Of a DNA stretch of 64,000 nt, positions 51,500-61,857 are shown one piece after another. A program made the translations under genes and the position numbers. Numbering within the stretch: the stretch's first letter is position 1; each line of letters begins with the position of its first letter. The notes under the pieces are model-generated. The model saw nothing but the letters and a program-made list of their open reading frames with translations. It ran no database searches and was not told the origin of the DNA. This stretch comes from Tenacibaculum larymnensis (GTDB lineage Bacteria > Bacteroidota > Bacteroidia > Flavobacteriales > Flavobacteriaceae), in contig NZ_JAIWJY010000001.1 in NCBI RefSeq assembly GCF_028829235.1, forward strand, positions 496,001 through 560,000, given 5' to 3'.

Positions 51500-53965
51500 C
51501 TACAATTTTATACCGAAAACAACTCTGTTTTCATGTTTTCCGTTAAAGTAAGAGCGAGCAAAATCTACACGTAAAAAACGCCATTTTCCAATACCAACAT
51601 TATCTAAACCAATAGCAAATTCAGAATAAGGTTTATTACCCGCAGTAAATAATCCTTTTGCTCCAGTAACTAGATGAAAGTTGAGTTTGTTTAACAAAGG
51701 AACCTTGCTTAATAATGCTCCTTTAAAGTTATATTCTCCATGGAGCTCAGCGTATTTATCATTAGAGCTTAACTTATAATACGGTAGCATGTAAAAGTTG
51801 TCCAAATAGTTGTCTTTTGGAGCTATTAACAAGCGATTTCCGTTAAAATGAGCATAATCTATAAAAGGAATGTCTTTTTTCTCTAAAAACATACCTCCTT
51901 TCGCTTTGTATGCAAATTCACCCCAGTTGCCTAAATTTATTTGTTGATACAATTGAGAAAAAAACACATCAGAATTCCACTCAGAATTTCCTGATCCGAA
52001 GTTTTTTTGATAGCCAATGTATAGTGATGGGTACTTACGACTAGGAATGTTGTATTTTCCATCAGGATATGATAAATATTTTTGTCCAAAATTAATGTTC
52101 GCTCCTAAAGAAAAAATCCACATTTGATGAGGTGTAAAACCTGTTGAAAAATCGGCAGGGTTCTGCGGATTGTTGGAGGTATAATCTATATCATCTTGTG
52201 GAAACATTACATAATTAGTCGTGTTAAATAATGGTTTTCTATCTGCAAACTCCAAAGAAGAAAACATACGTATTCCATTTGTTACTTCTTGAGAAAAGGA
52301 TGCTTTGGCAAATGCCTTTTCATATATTTTCAAATAGTTTCTTTCAAATCCAATAGAACTTATTGTGTTCCAAAACTTAGAAATAGGCTGTTTTGGGTTA
52401 AATTGTGGTGTGGCAATTCCTCCAGAAATTGTTAAAACAGGTCGTGTAGTATTGTTCCAACGATAGTTAAAGTTGGCTGTAGGACGCACTTTTTTCTCTG
52501 AAAAACCATAATTAATATCAGTCTCAATACTAAAACGTTTTCCTTTTTTGTTAAGTGATTTTCGGTAATTAACACCTAAAGAAGAGTTCCATCCTTGTAC
52601 CGTATTAAAGTTAAGATTTTCAATAGGAGAAGAAGTGCTTATTGACCACTTGTTATAAGAGTCTTGATAAGTGTAACCAGAAAGAATATCCAACGGTTTA
52701 AACTTATTGTTTTTTATATCAATCGAATCTAAATATTTCTTCGATTTTCGAATAGTTTTTATGCTGTCTTTTAATTTGTAATCCGATATTTCTTCAGAAG
52801 TTAAAGTTACAGGGCGAATTTCATTCCAATATACTGAATCCTTTTCAGCAGCATTTTCAGCAAATGAAAGAACCTCGTTACCAAAAGAGTTTTTAGTAAA
52901 ACTAGGATTAAAATTATAGTTAGAATAAGCAGCAGAAAAGCGTCCGTTAAAATGAAACCCAAATAACCCAGCTTTAAAATCTATGGTTTGTGTAACGGGC
53001 ACCCAAGCTTTGTTTTTAGCAGAGAAATTATAGTTTTGTTTGATATGTAGAGAATCTACAATAGGCAAGCTTATTTGTGCGCCAGTAACAATAACATCCG
53101 CACCATAAATAGCCCAATCATCTTCAACTATATAGATGAATCCACTAAAAACCCGATCGTTTTTACGTTTTGGTAAAAGTTGAATTTTGTTAATTAGTGT
53201 TCCGTTTTTATCATAAAAAACACCTGTTAGTTTATAGTTGTAATAACCAAAAGCGCCATTTGCAATAGGAGAAATAACTTTAACATCAGCCAAATCAAAA
53301 GAATTTTCATAAAAGTTAAAGTTTACTTCTTCTGCTTGATTAAAACTAATACCGTTGTCTTGTCCGCTAACTTTTGAAGCTATAATATGTTCTTTAAAGT
53401 TTTTAGGTCTTTTTTGGAAAGCGATTTTCGACACAGTTTCAGAAAGGTATACCACACCACTTCGGGTAGAATCCAATCCACCGCCCATATCACCAATGTC
53501 TTGTCCTAAAAACTTCTTCGGTAAATCTTTTACCTTAAATAAACCACGAGAGTAAAAATCGGCAGTATACTCAGCAAACTTATCTGTGTTTTTAGCTTTA
53601 TTAGCAATAGCGTTTCTAATAATTTTGTTAGCAGGGTTTTCTTCAGAAGAAACAACCACTTCATCTAAGGTGACCTCTTCTTCAGCCAAAACAACATTTA
53701 GTATAAAAGGAAAAGAGTTGATTTCAACCGTTTTTTTAATAGTTTTATAACCTAACATTTGAAATATTACAGTGTGCTGTCCTATTGAGTTAAAGGCTAA
53801 CTCATAGTCGCCATTTGTATTGGTTGTGGTACCTGTAATAGTGTTTTCTAAATATACACTTACAAAAGAAATAGGTTGGTTTTTAGTATTGGTTACCTTT
53901 CCTGTAATTTGAGAAAAGGTTATTGAAGAGCATATTAAAAATAATAATGTAGTTATATTTTTCAT
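51500..53965 (-). CDS. DUF5686 / CarboxypepD-like outer-membrane protein
   Basis: An 821-residue protein: signal peptide at 1-18 (MKNITTLLFLICSSITFS), CarboxypepD_reg-like domain at about 20-105 (ITGKVTNTKNQPISFVSVYL), then a long DUF5686 region with alternating hydrophobicity ending in a basic, strand-like C-terminus (ENRVVFGIKL). It is likely an outer-membrane beta-barrel of Bacteroidota with unknown role, not a classical TonB receptor since no plug domain is seen. The moaD gene follows in 9 bp; 129 bp separate it from the AsmA-like gene upstream. Confidence 0.85.
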   Translation of the reverse strand: MKNITTLLFLICSSITFSQITGKVTNTKNQPISFVSVYLENTITGTTTNTNGDYELAFNSIGQHTVIFQMLGYKTIKKTVEINSFPFILNVVLAEEEVTLDEVVVSSEENPANKIIRNAIANKAKNTDKFAEYTADFYSRGLFKVKDLPKKFLGQDIGDMGGGLDSTRSGVVYLSETVSKIAFQKRPKNFKEHIIASKVSGQDNGISFNQAEEVNFNFYENSFDLADVKVISPIANGAFGYYNYKLTGVFYDKNGTLINKIQLLPKRKNDRVFSGFIYIVEDDWAIYGADVIVTGAQISLPIVDSLHIKQNYNFSAKNKAWVPVTQTIDFKAGLFGFHFNGRFSAAYSNYNFNPSFTKNSFGNEVLSFAENAAEKDSVYWNEIRPVTLTSEEISDYKLKDSIKTIRKSKKYLDSIDIKNNKFKPLDILSGYTYQDSYNKWSISTSSPIENLNFNTVQGWNSSLGVNYRKSLNKKGKRFSIETDINYGFSEKKVRPTANFNYRWNNTTRPVLTISGGIATPQFNPKQPISKFWNTISSIGFERNYLKIYEKAFAKASFSQEVTNGIRMFSSLEFADRKPLFNTTNYVMFPQDDIDYTSNNPQNPADFSTGFTPHQMWIFSLGANINFGQKYLSYPDGKYNIPSRKYPSLYIGYQKNFGSGNSEWNSDVFFSQLYQQINLGNWGEFAYKAKGGMFLEKKDIPFIDYAHFNGNRLLIAPKDNYLDNFYMLPYYKLSSNDKYAELHGEYNFKGALLSKVPLLNKLNFHLVTGAKGLFTAGNKPYSEFAIGLDNVGIGKWRFLRVDFARSYFNGKHENRVVFGIKL

Positions 53966-54094
53966 AGTCAGTTAGTTGTTGGTAACAAACATAAAAGAAG
54001 AACTTTGTAAAGTGTATTTAAGAAGTGTTAAATAACTTACAAAGTTCTCTTAATATAATGTAAGACTACGAAAAATAAAAAATGTTACAAAAGA

Positions 54095-56695
54095 CTATTT
54101 AACAGTGTCTTTTTGTTGTTTTTTCTTCTTTTTTCCGAATAAACCACCTAAAACATCCGTTACTTTTTTAACGGTTTCTTCCTTTTCGTTGGTTGTGCTA
54201 GTACTATCTTTCTTCTTATTTCCTAATAATCCACCTATAGCATTGTTAACCAGTTTGTCTTTTTGTTGCTGAACTAATTGCTGACTCAACTTAGTAACTG
54301 ATGATGACAAATCTGTTTTTACAGAAGGATTAGTCATGTTTCCAGCAATACTTGCGGTAACAGGAACAGTAATGTTTTGTTGTTCTTTAGCGCTTAATTT
54401 AGAAAGTAGTCCTTGTGCTTCATTACCTAAATATTTTGCAGGAACATTCAACGTAACATTATAGTTCATTGTTTTATCAAAACCATGGCTACCACCAACA
54501 GTAATACCAATATCATTATATTTTAAATCAAATGGTTTTACCACCACTTTACCGTCTTTAAAAGACAGGTGTGTTTTAATATCAGATAAATCTAGTTTTG
54601 ACAAATCCATAAAAGATAACTTATCATTTAATAAACTTAAAGCTTTCGTTTTTTGTGGATTGATACTAGTTGTTAATAATTCAGCAAGTGCTTTACCAGA
54701 AACAGAAGCTAAGTTAGGAGTAAAATCATCATTTAAACTCCCCGCTAAGTCAATGTCAGAATTTAATTTACCGTTCATAGCACCAGCAATAGGACTTATT
54801 GATTGTAATAACTCTAAACTAGTAAACGATTGAGCAATATCAAAAGATTTAATACCTAATTTCATATCGAAAGTAGGTTTCTTTTGTTGTGTGTTAACCT
54901 CTCCGTTTAAAGCAATTTGACCATTAAAAATACCAGCATTCATATTTTGTAATATGGCTTTTTCATCTTTTAAAAGAAGCGTACCTCTTACATTTTGTAG
55001 GGTTAAATTATCGTAATATACAGTTTTAGCGTTTGCAGAAACGGCACAGTCTAAAAATGCAGGAATCTTTAAAGATTCCGTTGGTGCATCTTTTTTAGAA
55101 TCACTTTCTTTATTTTCAATAGCTTCAGGGTTTTCTTGCATGAAATCACTAACATAAAACTTGTTAGAATTTAACTTGAAGTTCCCTTGTAACTTTTTAT
55201 CTGAAAGTAAAAACCCTAGTAAATTTTTAAGTGTTCCAGTAGCATTTAAATCACTTTTCCCAGTAGTAGCATCAAACTTAGTTAAGCTAACGGTACCTGG
55301 TGTAAAGTTGACAATTGTATTTTTAATATGAAGTGGATTAACAACATCTTCTGAAGAAAAAACAAAGTCACTTACCTCCATTTTTCCGTTATTTTTTATA
55401 CGACTTAAAGTATTGTTTTCAATAGCTTTCATGTCAAATTCTGTGCGTAAATCGGCTTTTAAAATCCCACTTAACTCATTTTCTAAATCAATAGGATACG
55501 CTTTGTTTATGTTAGCTAGGTTTAAAACGCCTTTTAAACTAGCATTTATTTTAGGGTTGGTAGTTAGGTTATAAATATTTCCTTTTCCAGAAAAAGTATC
55601 TTGATCAACTTTAAAAGAAAGACCATTAATAGTAACGAACGTATTTTCGGTTTTACCAGTAGTGTTTTTTATTTGTGCGTCAATATTAATGTTTTGAACA
55701 CTTTTAGGTAAGTCAGGATATTTAAATGAAGCGTTATTTGACTTCATAGAAATATCTAACTTAGGAATATGATTATCGTCAATAATTCCATTTACTTTTC
55801 CGTTTACGCTGAAATTACCTGTGGTACTTACACCGGCAATACTTTTAGTGTAGGCTTCAGGAATTAACCCTAAGAAGTTTTTAAAGTCAGACGAAGGAGT
55901 CTTAAAGTTAATGTCAACTTCTTGGTTTTTTTCGTTTATTTGAACAAAACCATCAAATACCAATGGAAGGTTATTTAACTTAGCTTCATTTTTTAAGAAA
56001 GAAAACTTCATGTTAGTTAAGTCCATTCCCAAAATAGCATCTAACTCTATTTTTTGATTCTTAGCATAAGAATTACCGTCCATTCCAAAAGAAACTAAAG
56101 TTGATGTTTGTGTGTCTAGTTCTGTATTAGACTGAGAGAAATCACCACTTCCACTATGATTTAATTCGGTTAGTTCAAGGTTTAATTTACCTTGCTCATC
56201 ATTGTATTTTATTGTAGCATTGTTAATAGCGTATGAATTAATAGATAGCCCGAAAGTAGATGGTTCTTCATCTTTTGTGTCTTCTGTTTCAGAAGGTTTA
56301 GCAATATCATAATTGGCATTTCCTTTTTTATCAACTAATACATTTACTAAAGCATCATCGATAGTAAATGATTTGATGTTTAGCTGCTCGGATGAAGCCT
56401 TAAAAAGCTCTGTAAGTTTTAATGCTAAATTTACCTCTTTGGCATATACTAAAGTATCACCTTCAAAAGGAGCATTATTAATAACCGTTAGGTTAGATAA
56501 TTGAACTGATGCATTTGGGAAATTTCTAAGTAAGCTTAAGCTAGAATCGCTAAAATCAACTTTGGCGTTTACGTTGTTGTTAATGGTAGTTTTTACCAAG
56601 TTCATCACTTTATCTTGAAATAGTAGGGGAATACTAACCAAAAGGATGAAGAAAAAAACTACAATACCTAATAATATCTTATATATCTTTTTCAT
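54095..56695 (-). CDS. AsmA-like protein
   Basis: An 866-residue protein with one N-terminal membrane anchor (residues 5-27) and a long periplasmic part of repeated beta-strand segments. The opening GNANYDIAKPSE region and the C-terminal block KLDLSDIKTHLSFKDGKVVV...PFDLKYNDIGITVGGSHG are typical of AsmA/DUF748 proteins. These bridge-like proteins are thought to move phospholipids between the inner and outer membrane. The C-terminus is a low-complexity Lys/Gln-rich tail (GKKKKKQQKDTVK) containing two similar GGLLGNKKK/GGLFGKKKK stretches. It is alone on the minus strand, divergent from queG. Confidence 0.87.
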   Translation of the reverse strand: MKKIYKILLGIVVFFFILLVSIPLLFQDKVMNLVKTTINNNVNAKVDFSDSSLSLLRNFPNASVQLSNLTVINNAPFEGDTLVYAKEVNLALKLTELFKASSEQLNIKSFTIDDALVNVLVDKKGNANYDIAKPSETEDTKDEEPSTFGLSINSYAINNATIKYNDEQGKLNLELTELNHSGSGDFSQSNTELDTQTSTLVSFGMDGNSYAKNQKIELDAILGMDLTNMKFSFLKNEAKLNNLPLVFDGFVQINEKNQEVDINFKTPSSDFKNFLGLIPEAYTKSIAGVSTTGNFSVNGKVNGIIDDNHIPKLDISMKSNNASFKYPDLPKSVQNINIDAQIKNTTGKTENTFVTINGLSFKVDQDTFSGKGNIYNLTTNPKINASLKGVLNLANINKAYPIDLENELSGILKADLRTEFDMKAIENNTLSRIKNNGKMEVSDFVFSSEDVVNPLHIKNTIVNFTPGTVSLTKFDATTGKSDLNATGTLKNLLGFLLSDKKLQGNFKLNSNKFYVSDFMQENPEAIENKESDSKKDAPTESLKIPAFLDCAVSANAKTVYYDNLTLQNVRGTLLLKDEKAILQNMNAGIFNGQIALNGEVNTQQKKPTFDMKLGIKSFDIAQSFTSLELLQSISPIAGAMNGKLNSDIDLAGSLNDDFTPNLASVSGKALAELLTTSINPQKTKALSLLNDKLSFMDLSKLDLSDIKTHLSFKDGKVVVKPFDLKYNDIGITVGGSHGFDKTMNYNVTLNVPAKYLGNEAQGLLSKLSAKEQQNITVPVTASIAGNMTNPSVKTDLSSSVTKLSQQLVQQQKDKLVNNAIGGLLGNKKKDSTSTTNEKEETVKKVTDVLGGLFGKKKKKQQKDTVK

Positions 56696-56786
56696 TATGA
56701 ATAAAGTTTGTCATGTAATACTAACGAACAAATTTCAACATTTATTTGTAAATAGAAAGTGAATAAAATTATAATTTTTCTTTTGG

Positions 56787-56794
56787 TAATTTTG
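56787..56794 (+). promoter_or_regulatory. Candidate -7 box for queG
   Basis: TAATTTTG followed by GCGC, 20 bp before the TTG start at 56815. Confidence 0.45.
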
Positions 56795-56814
56795 CGCTGT
56801 TAAAAACACGTATT

Positions 56815-57741
56815 TTGAATAAGAAACAGCAATACTCAAATTTTATAAAAACACAAGCAAAACGTTTGGGTTTTTTAGGTTGTGGTATTGCAAAAGCTGA
56901 CTTTTTAGAAGAAGAAGCACCTCGTTTAGAAAAATGGTTACAAAATGGGTATCATGGTGAAATGCATTATATGGAAAATCATTTTGATAAACGTTTAGAC
57001 CCTCGTTTATTGGTTGATGGAGCAAAATCAGTAATTTCTTTGTCGTACAACTATTTTCCTTCGGAAGTTCAGCAAGAAGGAAGTTATAAGATTTCGAAAT
57101 ATGCTTACGGTCAAGATTATCATCATATTATAAAAGGAAAATTACGTGAATTGTTACAGTTAATAAATGATGAAATAGGAGAAGTCTCTGGTCGTTGTTT
57201 TGTAGACTCAGCACCTGTTTTGGAACGAGCATGGGCGCAAAAGTCAGGACTGGGTTGGAATGGAAAACATTCGTTGTTAATTCAAAAACAACAAGGGACG
57301 TTTTTCTTTTTAGCTGAATTAATTATCGATTTAGAATTAGAATATGATAAACCTTTTAAGACAGACCATTGTGGTAGCTGTACTCGTTGTATTGATGCGT
57401 GTCCAACACAAGCTATTTTACCTAACAATACGGTTGATGGTAGTAAATGTATTTCGTACTTAACAATTGAGTTAAAAGATGCAATTCCGTCAGAATTTAA
57501 AGGAGAAATGCAAGATTGGATGTTTGGTTGTGATGTGTGTCAAGATGTTTGTCCGTGGAATCGTTTTTCACAACCACATGAAGAAAGTCTATTTTCACCT
57601 CAAGAAAACTTGTTACAAATGAATAAACGTGACTGGCAAGAATTAACACAAGAAACCTTTAGTAAAGTGTTCAAAAAATCGGCAGTTAAGCGTACTAAGT
57701 TTTCAGGATTATTAAGAAATATTGATTTTATAAAACAATAA
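56815..57741 (+). CDS. queG: Epoxyqueuosine reductase QueG
   Basis: A 308-residue cobalamin-dependent iron-sulfur enzyme that reduces epoxyqueuosine to queuosine in tRNA, the last step of that pathway. The two [4Fe-4S] motifs are C186xxC189xxC192xxxC196P and, with the final cysteine shared, C239xxC242xxxC246P; the [23 protein letters not shown] segment is split by the catalytic aspartate region typical of QueG. The start is TTG, preceding the conserved [15 protein letters not shown] palindromic terminator follows. Confidence 0.95.
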   Translation: MNKKQQYSNFIKTQAKRLGFLGCGIAKADFLEEEAPRLEKWLQNGYHGEMHYMENHFDKRLDPRLLVDGAKSVISLSYNYFPSEVQQEGSYKISKYAYGQDYHHIIKGKLRELLQLINDEIGEVSGRCFVDSAPVLERAWAQKSGLGWNGKHSLLIQKQQGTFFFLAELIIDLELEYDKPFKTDHCGSCTRCIDACPTQAILPNNTVDGSKCISYLTIELKDAIPSEFKGEMQDWMFGCDVCQDVCPWNRFSQPHEESLFSPQENLLQMNKRDWQELTQETFSKVFKKSAVKRTKFSGLLRNIDFIKQ

Positions 57742-57768
57742 AACCGCTTTTAAAAGCGGTTTTATTTA
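57740..57768. terminator. Terminator after queG
   Basis: A perfect 24-base palindrome (57740-57763) starting at the last base of the queG stop region and followed by T-rich sequence. It also faces the convergent PAS gene ending at 57783. Confidence 0.9.
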
Positions 57769-57782
57769 TGTTTTTTGAAAAA

Positions 57783-58424
57783 TTATTTAGGGTTTGTTTC
57801 TCCGAAGAAGAACCAATTAAGTCCCTTTTTAATCATTCCGCTTTCTTTTGCAGGAGTTTCTTTCTTGTCAGCCTCTTTTGTGTCAGCACTTTCTCCTTCA
57901 AATAAGTTTACAACAAATTCATCATATGAAGAGTTAACTTCTTCTTGTAAATATGAATTAAAATATAATTCACTAGCCTTTTCACCTTTAATTTTTTCAA
58001 TTTCTAATAACGTTTTGTATAAAGGCTCTATTTTTTTTACAACATTTTCAGGTAAAGATTTTCTTCTTCCTGTATACCCAGTGATTTTTCCGTTATCATC
58101 TTTTTCTACATCAAAATCAGTAATAACCCAGTAGTATCTACCTGTTCTTGTTAAGTTTTTAACAATAGCATGGAAGTTGTTTCCTTGTTTAAGGTTGTCC
58201 CATAATACTTTAAAAACTACTTTAGGCATATCAGGATGCCTAATCACGTTGTGAGGTTCTCCAATAAGTTCTATTTTATTGTATTCCGAAGCTTCTTCAA
58301 AAGTATCGTTCATGTATAAAATAGTTCCAGCAGGGTCTGTTTTACTAATAATTGTTTTAGACTTGTCCCATTTTACTTCCTCATCTATAACTTTGGAAGG
58401 TCTTAGAGCATTGTTTGTGTGCAT
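57783..58424 (-). CDS. Stand-alone PAS domain protein (Aer-type PAS), copy 1
   Basis: A 213-residue soluble protein. Residues ~15-130 form a PAS domain of the aerotaxis receptor type: SKTDPAGTILYMNDTFEEAS, GEPHNVIRHPDMP, and RTGRYYWVITDFDVEKDDNG. The remainder is helical, acidic and ends in a fixed peptide KKGLNWFFFGETNP. It has no kinase, cyclase, methyl-accepting or DNA-binding domain, so it must signal through a partner. In this non-flagellated group it cannot work as Aer does. A close paralogue lies upstream at 58747-59364; the two probably arose by tandem duplication. A TATATTTG box (minus strand, 58481-58474) may be its promoter. Confidence 0.87.
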   Translation of the reverse strand: MHTNNALRPSKVIDEEVKWDKSKTIISKTDPAGTILYMNDTFEEASEYNKIELIGEPHNVIRHPDMPKVVFKVLWDNLKQGNNFHAIVKNLTRTGRYYWVITDFDVEKDDNGKITGYTGRRKSLPENVVKKIEPLYKTLLEIEKIKGEKASELYFNSYLQEEVNSSYDEFVVNLFEGESADTKEADKKETPAKESGMIKKGLNWFFFGETNPK

Positions 58425-58473
58425 TTTTTTTGTTTTAATAGTTATTCGGGGTGGTTTACTTAAAAATAATCAG

Positions 58474-58481
58474 CAAATATA
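58474..58481 (-). promoter_or_regulatory. Candidate -7 box for PAS gene copy 1
   Basis: Minus-strand TATATTTG, 50 bp before the ATG at 58424. The 322-bp gap 58425-58746 otherwise shows only the terminator of the upstream PAS gene and AT-rich sequence. Confidence 0.4.
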
Positions 58482-58671
58482 AGGTTTTTGGAGCAGGAGG
58501 ATGTTTTGATTTAGGTTTTAGTTAGGTTAAAAACTGTAAAAAAGAAGTAATTTTTATTTAATCTAAAATACTGGTTTTTAAGTGATTGTATTGTGTTGTT
58601 TTTTGCTTAAAAATAATAGGATAGTGTTATTTTTTAAAAGAAAGTATCATGTAGACCTTTATTTTAAAATA

Positions 58672-58705
58672 AAATAGGGTTGAAACAAGTGTTTCAACCC
58701 TATTT
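58672..58705 (-). terminator. Terminator after PAS gene copy 2
   Basis: Perfect 16-bp stem (58672-58687 and 58690-58705) with a 2-nt loop, followed on the minus strand by a T-rich stretch. It isolates the two PAS genes into separate transcription units. Confidence 0.92.
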
Positions 58706-58746
58706 AAAAGTTCTTTAAGAGGATTATTTAGGGGAAATAATAAATT

Positions 58747-59364
58747 TTATGTTGGATTTGTTTCTCCAAAGAAGAACCAATTCAAACCTTTCTTTAAAGG
58801 ATTTGTTTCGTTTTTAACTTTTTCAGCTTCTTCTTTAGAAAGTTCTTCGTTAAAAAGATCAACCACAAATTCATTATAAGTTTTACCAACTTCTTCTTTT
58901 AAGTAGGCATCAAAATACATTTCACTTGCTTTCTCACCTTTTAGTTTTTCAATATCTAAAAGTGTTTTATATATAGGCTCAATCTTTTTTACAACTCCAT
59001 CTGGAACAGCTTTTCTTCTAGCTGTATATCCAACAATTTTACCATCCTCATCCTTATCAATAGTAAAATCGGTAATAACCCAGTAATATCTACCTGTTCT
59101 TGTTAGGTTTTTAACAATAGCATGGAAGTTTTCGCCTTTTTTAAGGGCATCCCACAATACTTTAAAAGCTATTTTAGGCATGTCTGGATGACGAATAATG
59201 TTATGAGGCTCACCAACTAACTCAATAGTACTATACTCACAGGTGTTAGAAAAAACATCGTTAGCATATAAAATAGTTCCATAAATATCAGTTTTACTTA
59301 CAATAGTTTTTGTTTTGTCCCATTGTACTTCTTCGTCAATAATGTGTCTTTGTGTAGTTTCCAT
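58747..59364 (-). CDS. Stand-alone PAS domain protein (Aer-type PAS), copy 2
   Basis: A 205-residue paralogue of the neighbouring protein, with the same order: IIDEEVQWDKTKTIVSKTD, GTILYANDVF, GEPHNIIRHPDMP, RTGRYYWVITDFTIDKDEDG, a helical acidic second half and the terminal KKGLNWFFFGETNP. The two differ mostly in the acidic linker before that tail, where this copy is shorter. The PAS pocket residues are largely shared, so both may bind the same cofactor (flavin in Aer); this is inference. It lies 135 bp from the divergent malic enzyme gene. Confidence 0.87.
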   Translation of the reverse strand: METTQRHIIDEEVQWDKTKTIVSKTDIYGTILYANDVFSNTCEYSTIELVGEPHNIIRHPDMPKIAFKVLWDALKKGENFHAIVKNLTRTGRYYWVITDFTIDKDEDGKIVGYTARRKAVPDGVVKKIEPIYKTLLDIEKLKGEKASEMYFDAYLKEEVGKTYNEFVVDLFNEELSKEEAEKVKNETNPLKKGLNWFFFGETNPT

Positions 59365-59464
59365 TTTTTATTTGGTTTAAGGTTAGAGCAAAATTCAGGA
59401 AATTTTTAAAGACGAAATATGACTTTTATCAGGTTACAAATTCTTTTTACTTCATAACAAAATG

Positions 59465-59472
59465 TATATTTG
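59465..59472 (+). promoter_or_regulatory. Candidate -7 box for the malic enzyme gene
   Basis: TATATTTG (TAnnTTTG), 27 bp before the ATG at 59500. Confidence 0.5.
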
Positions 59473-59499
59473 TAAGTTCAAACAAACAAGAACGAACCT

Positions 59500-61794
59500 A
59501 TGAGAGATTCTAGAAAAAGGCATGAAGCACTACTTTATCATGCTAAGCCGAAGCCGGGAAAAATAGCAGTAGTACCTACCAAAAAATATGCAACTCAACA
59601 CGATCTATCGTTAGCATATTCACCAGGAGTAGCAGAGCCTTGTTTAGAAATAGCTAAAGACAAAAACAACGTTTATAAATATACATCAAAAAGCAACTTA
59701 GTAGCTGTTATTTCAAATGGAACAGCGGTTTTAGGACTAGGAGATATTGGTCCTGAAGCATCTAAACCAGTAATGGAAGGTAAAGGACTGCTATTTAAAA
59801 TTTTTGCGGATATTGATGTTTTTGATATTGAAGTAGATGCTACAGATGTAGATAAATTTGTGGAAACTGTTAAGGCTATAGCTCCAACTTTTGGAGGGAT
59901 TAACTTAGAAGATATTAAAGCACCTGAAGCGTTTGAAATAGAGAGGAGATTAAAAGAGGAATTAGACATTCCTGTAATGCACGATGATCAACATGGTACA
60001 GCAATTATTTCTGCCGCAGCCTTAAAAAATGCATTAGAAATTAATGAAAAGGATATTAAGGATGTAAAGATTGTTGTTAATGGAGCAGGAGCTGCAGCAA
60101 TTTCATGTACACGTTTATATCTAGCCTTAGGAGCGAGTCGAGAAAACGTAATTATGTGTGATAGTAAAGGTGTTATCAGAAAAGATAGAGATAACCTAAC
60201 ATCACAAAAAGCGGAATTTGCTACAGATCAAGATGTAAATACTTTAGAAGAAGCAATGTTAAATGCCGATGTGTTTATTGGTTTGTCAAAAGGAAATGTG
60301 GTATCTCCTGAGATGTTGTTGTCAATGGCGAAAAACCCTATTGTCTTTGCAATGGCTAATCCAGAACCAGAAATTGAATATGATTTAGCAATTGCGACAA
60401 GAGACGATATTATAATGGCAACCGGAAGGTCAGACCATCCTAACCAAGTGAATAATGTATTAGGTTTTCCTTTTATTTTCCGTGGAGCGTTAGATGTTCG
60501 TGCTAAGAAGATTAATGAAGAAATGAAAATGGCAGCGGTACATGCATTAGCAGATTTAGCGAAGCAATCTGTACCAGAGCAAGTAAATATTGTATACGAT
60601 GAAGTAAGCCTTTCTTTTGGAAAAGAATATATTATTCCAAAACCGTTTGACCCAAGATTAATCTATGAAATTCCACCAGCAATTGCAAAAGCAGCGATGG
60701 ATTCAGGTGTAGCTCAGGAACCAATTGATGACTGGGATAAGTACCGTGAAGAGTTGATGGATCGTTCAGGAACAGGAAGTAAAGAAGTACGATTACTACA
60801 CAATAGAGCTAAAAAGAACCCTAAGAGGTTAGTGTTTGCTGAAGCAGATCATTTAGATGTATTAAAAGCAGCACAGAGAGTGTATGAAGAAAAAATTGGA
60901 AAACCGATTTTATTAGGAAGAAGAGAAATTATTTTAGAGTTGAAAACAGAGTTAGGATTTGATGCTGATGTACCGATTATTGATCCTAAAACTGATGAAG
61001 AGGAAGAAAGAAGAAACCGATATGCTGAAATATTTTGGAAATCAAGGCAGCGTAAAGGGGTTACCTTTTTAGAAGCTCAAAAATGGATGCGTGAACGTAA
61101 TTATTTTGCGGCAATGATGGTTAATTCTGGTGAGGCAGATGCGTTAATTACAGGATATTCAAGACCATATCCTTCTGTAGTGAAGCCAATGTTAGAATTG
61201 ATTGAAAAAGATCAAGGAGTAACAAGGGTTGCGGCAACAAACATGATGTTAACAAAGCAAGGACCTATGTTCTTAGCAGATACCACAATTAATATTAATC
61301 CAACGGCAAAAGATTTAGCTAAAATTACACAGTTAACATCTGTATTAGCTAAAATGTTTGGAATGAAACCAAATGTTGCAATGTTAGGGTTTTCAAATTT
61401 TGGATCATCAAAAGCCGAAAGTTCAACTAAGATTAGAGAAGCAGTTTCTTACATTCACCGCCATTATCCTAATGTTGTGGTAGATGGGGAGTTGCAAGCA
61501 GATTTTGCTTTGAATCCAGAATTATTAGCAAAAGAATTTCCATTCTCTAAATTAAATGGTAAAAGAGCAAATGTGTTAATTTTCCCTAATTTAGAGTCAG
61601 CCAACATAACTTATAAGTTAATGAAAGCTGTTGATGAAGTAGAAACTATAGGGCCTATTTTATTAGGAATGAGCAAGCCAGTACACATCTTGCAATTGGG
61701 GGCAAGTGTAGATGAAATGGTAAATATGGCTGCAGTAGCAGTTGTAGATGCTCAAAACAAGGAAATGAAAGCTAAAAACAAAGTTTCTCAATAG
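59500..61794 (+). CDS. maeB: NADP-dependent malic enzyme with phosphotransacetylase-like C-terminal domain
   Basis: A 764-residue MaeB-type enzyme converting malate to pyruvate and CO2 with reduction of NADP. N-terminal malic domain at about 15-150 ([12 protein letters not shown] and the catalytic-lysine region), NAD(P)-binding domain at about 160-400 ([43 protein letters not shown]), and a C-terminal phosphate acetyltransferase-like domain at about 430-755 that is regulatory and lacks transacetylase activity in this family. Full-length and normal. ruvA follows 63 bp later. Confidence 0.96.
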   Translation: MRDSRKRHEALLYHAKPKPGKIAVVPTKKYATQHDLSLAYSPGVAEPCLEIAKDKNNVYKYTSKSNLVAVISNGTAVLGLGDIGPEASKPVMEGKGLLFKIFADIDVFDIEVDATDVDKFVETVKAIAPTFGGINLEDIKAPEAFEIERRLKEELDIPVMHDDQHGTAIISAAALKNALEINEKDIKDVKIVVNGAGAAAISCTRLYLALGASRENVIMCDSKGVIRKDRDNLTSQKAEFATDQDVNTLEEAMLNADVFIGLSKGNVVSPEMLLSMAKNPIVFAMANPEPEIEYDLAIATRDDIIMATGRSDHPNQVNNVLGFPFIFRGALDVRAKKINEEMKMAAVHALADLAKQSVPEQVNIVYDEVSLSFGKEYIIPKPFDPRLIYEIPPAIAKAAMDSGVAQEPIDDWDKYREELMDRSGTGSKEVRLLHNRAKKNPKRLVFAEADHLDVLKAAQRVYEEKIGKPILLGRREIILELKTELGFDADVPIIDPKTDEEEERRNRYAEIFWKSRQRKGVTFLEAQKWMRERNYFAAMMVNSGEADALITGYSRPYPSVVKPMLELIEKDQGVTRVAATNMMLTKQGPMFLADTTININPTAKDLAKITQLTSVLAKMFGMKPNVAMLGFSNFGSSKAESSTKIREAVSYIHRHYPNVVVDGELQADFALNPELLAKEFPFSKLNGKRANVLIFPNLESANITYKLMKAVDEVETIGPILLGMSKPVHILQLGASVDEMVNMAAVAVVDAQNKEMKAKNKVSQ

Positions 61795-61857
61795 GTTAAG
61801 AGAAATTTTTTTAAAAGATAATTTTGTCTATTTTAGACAAATAGAAAAAATAGCTGG

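Noticed and set aside
57775-58134. 119-codon plus-strand frame
   Set aside because: It is antisense to the C-terminal half of the PAS protein, whose paralogue at 58747-59364 confirms the minus-strand reading.
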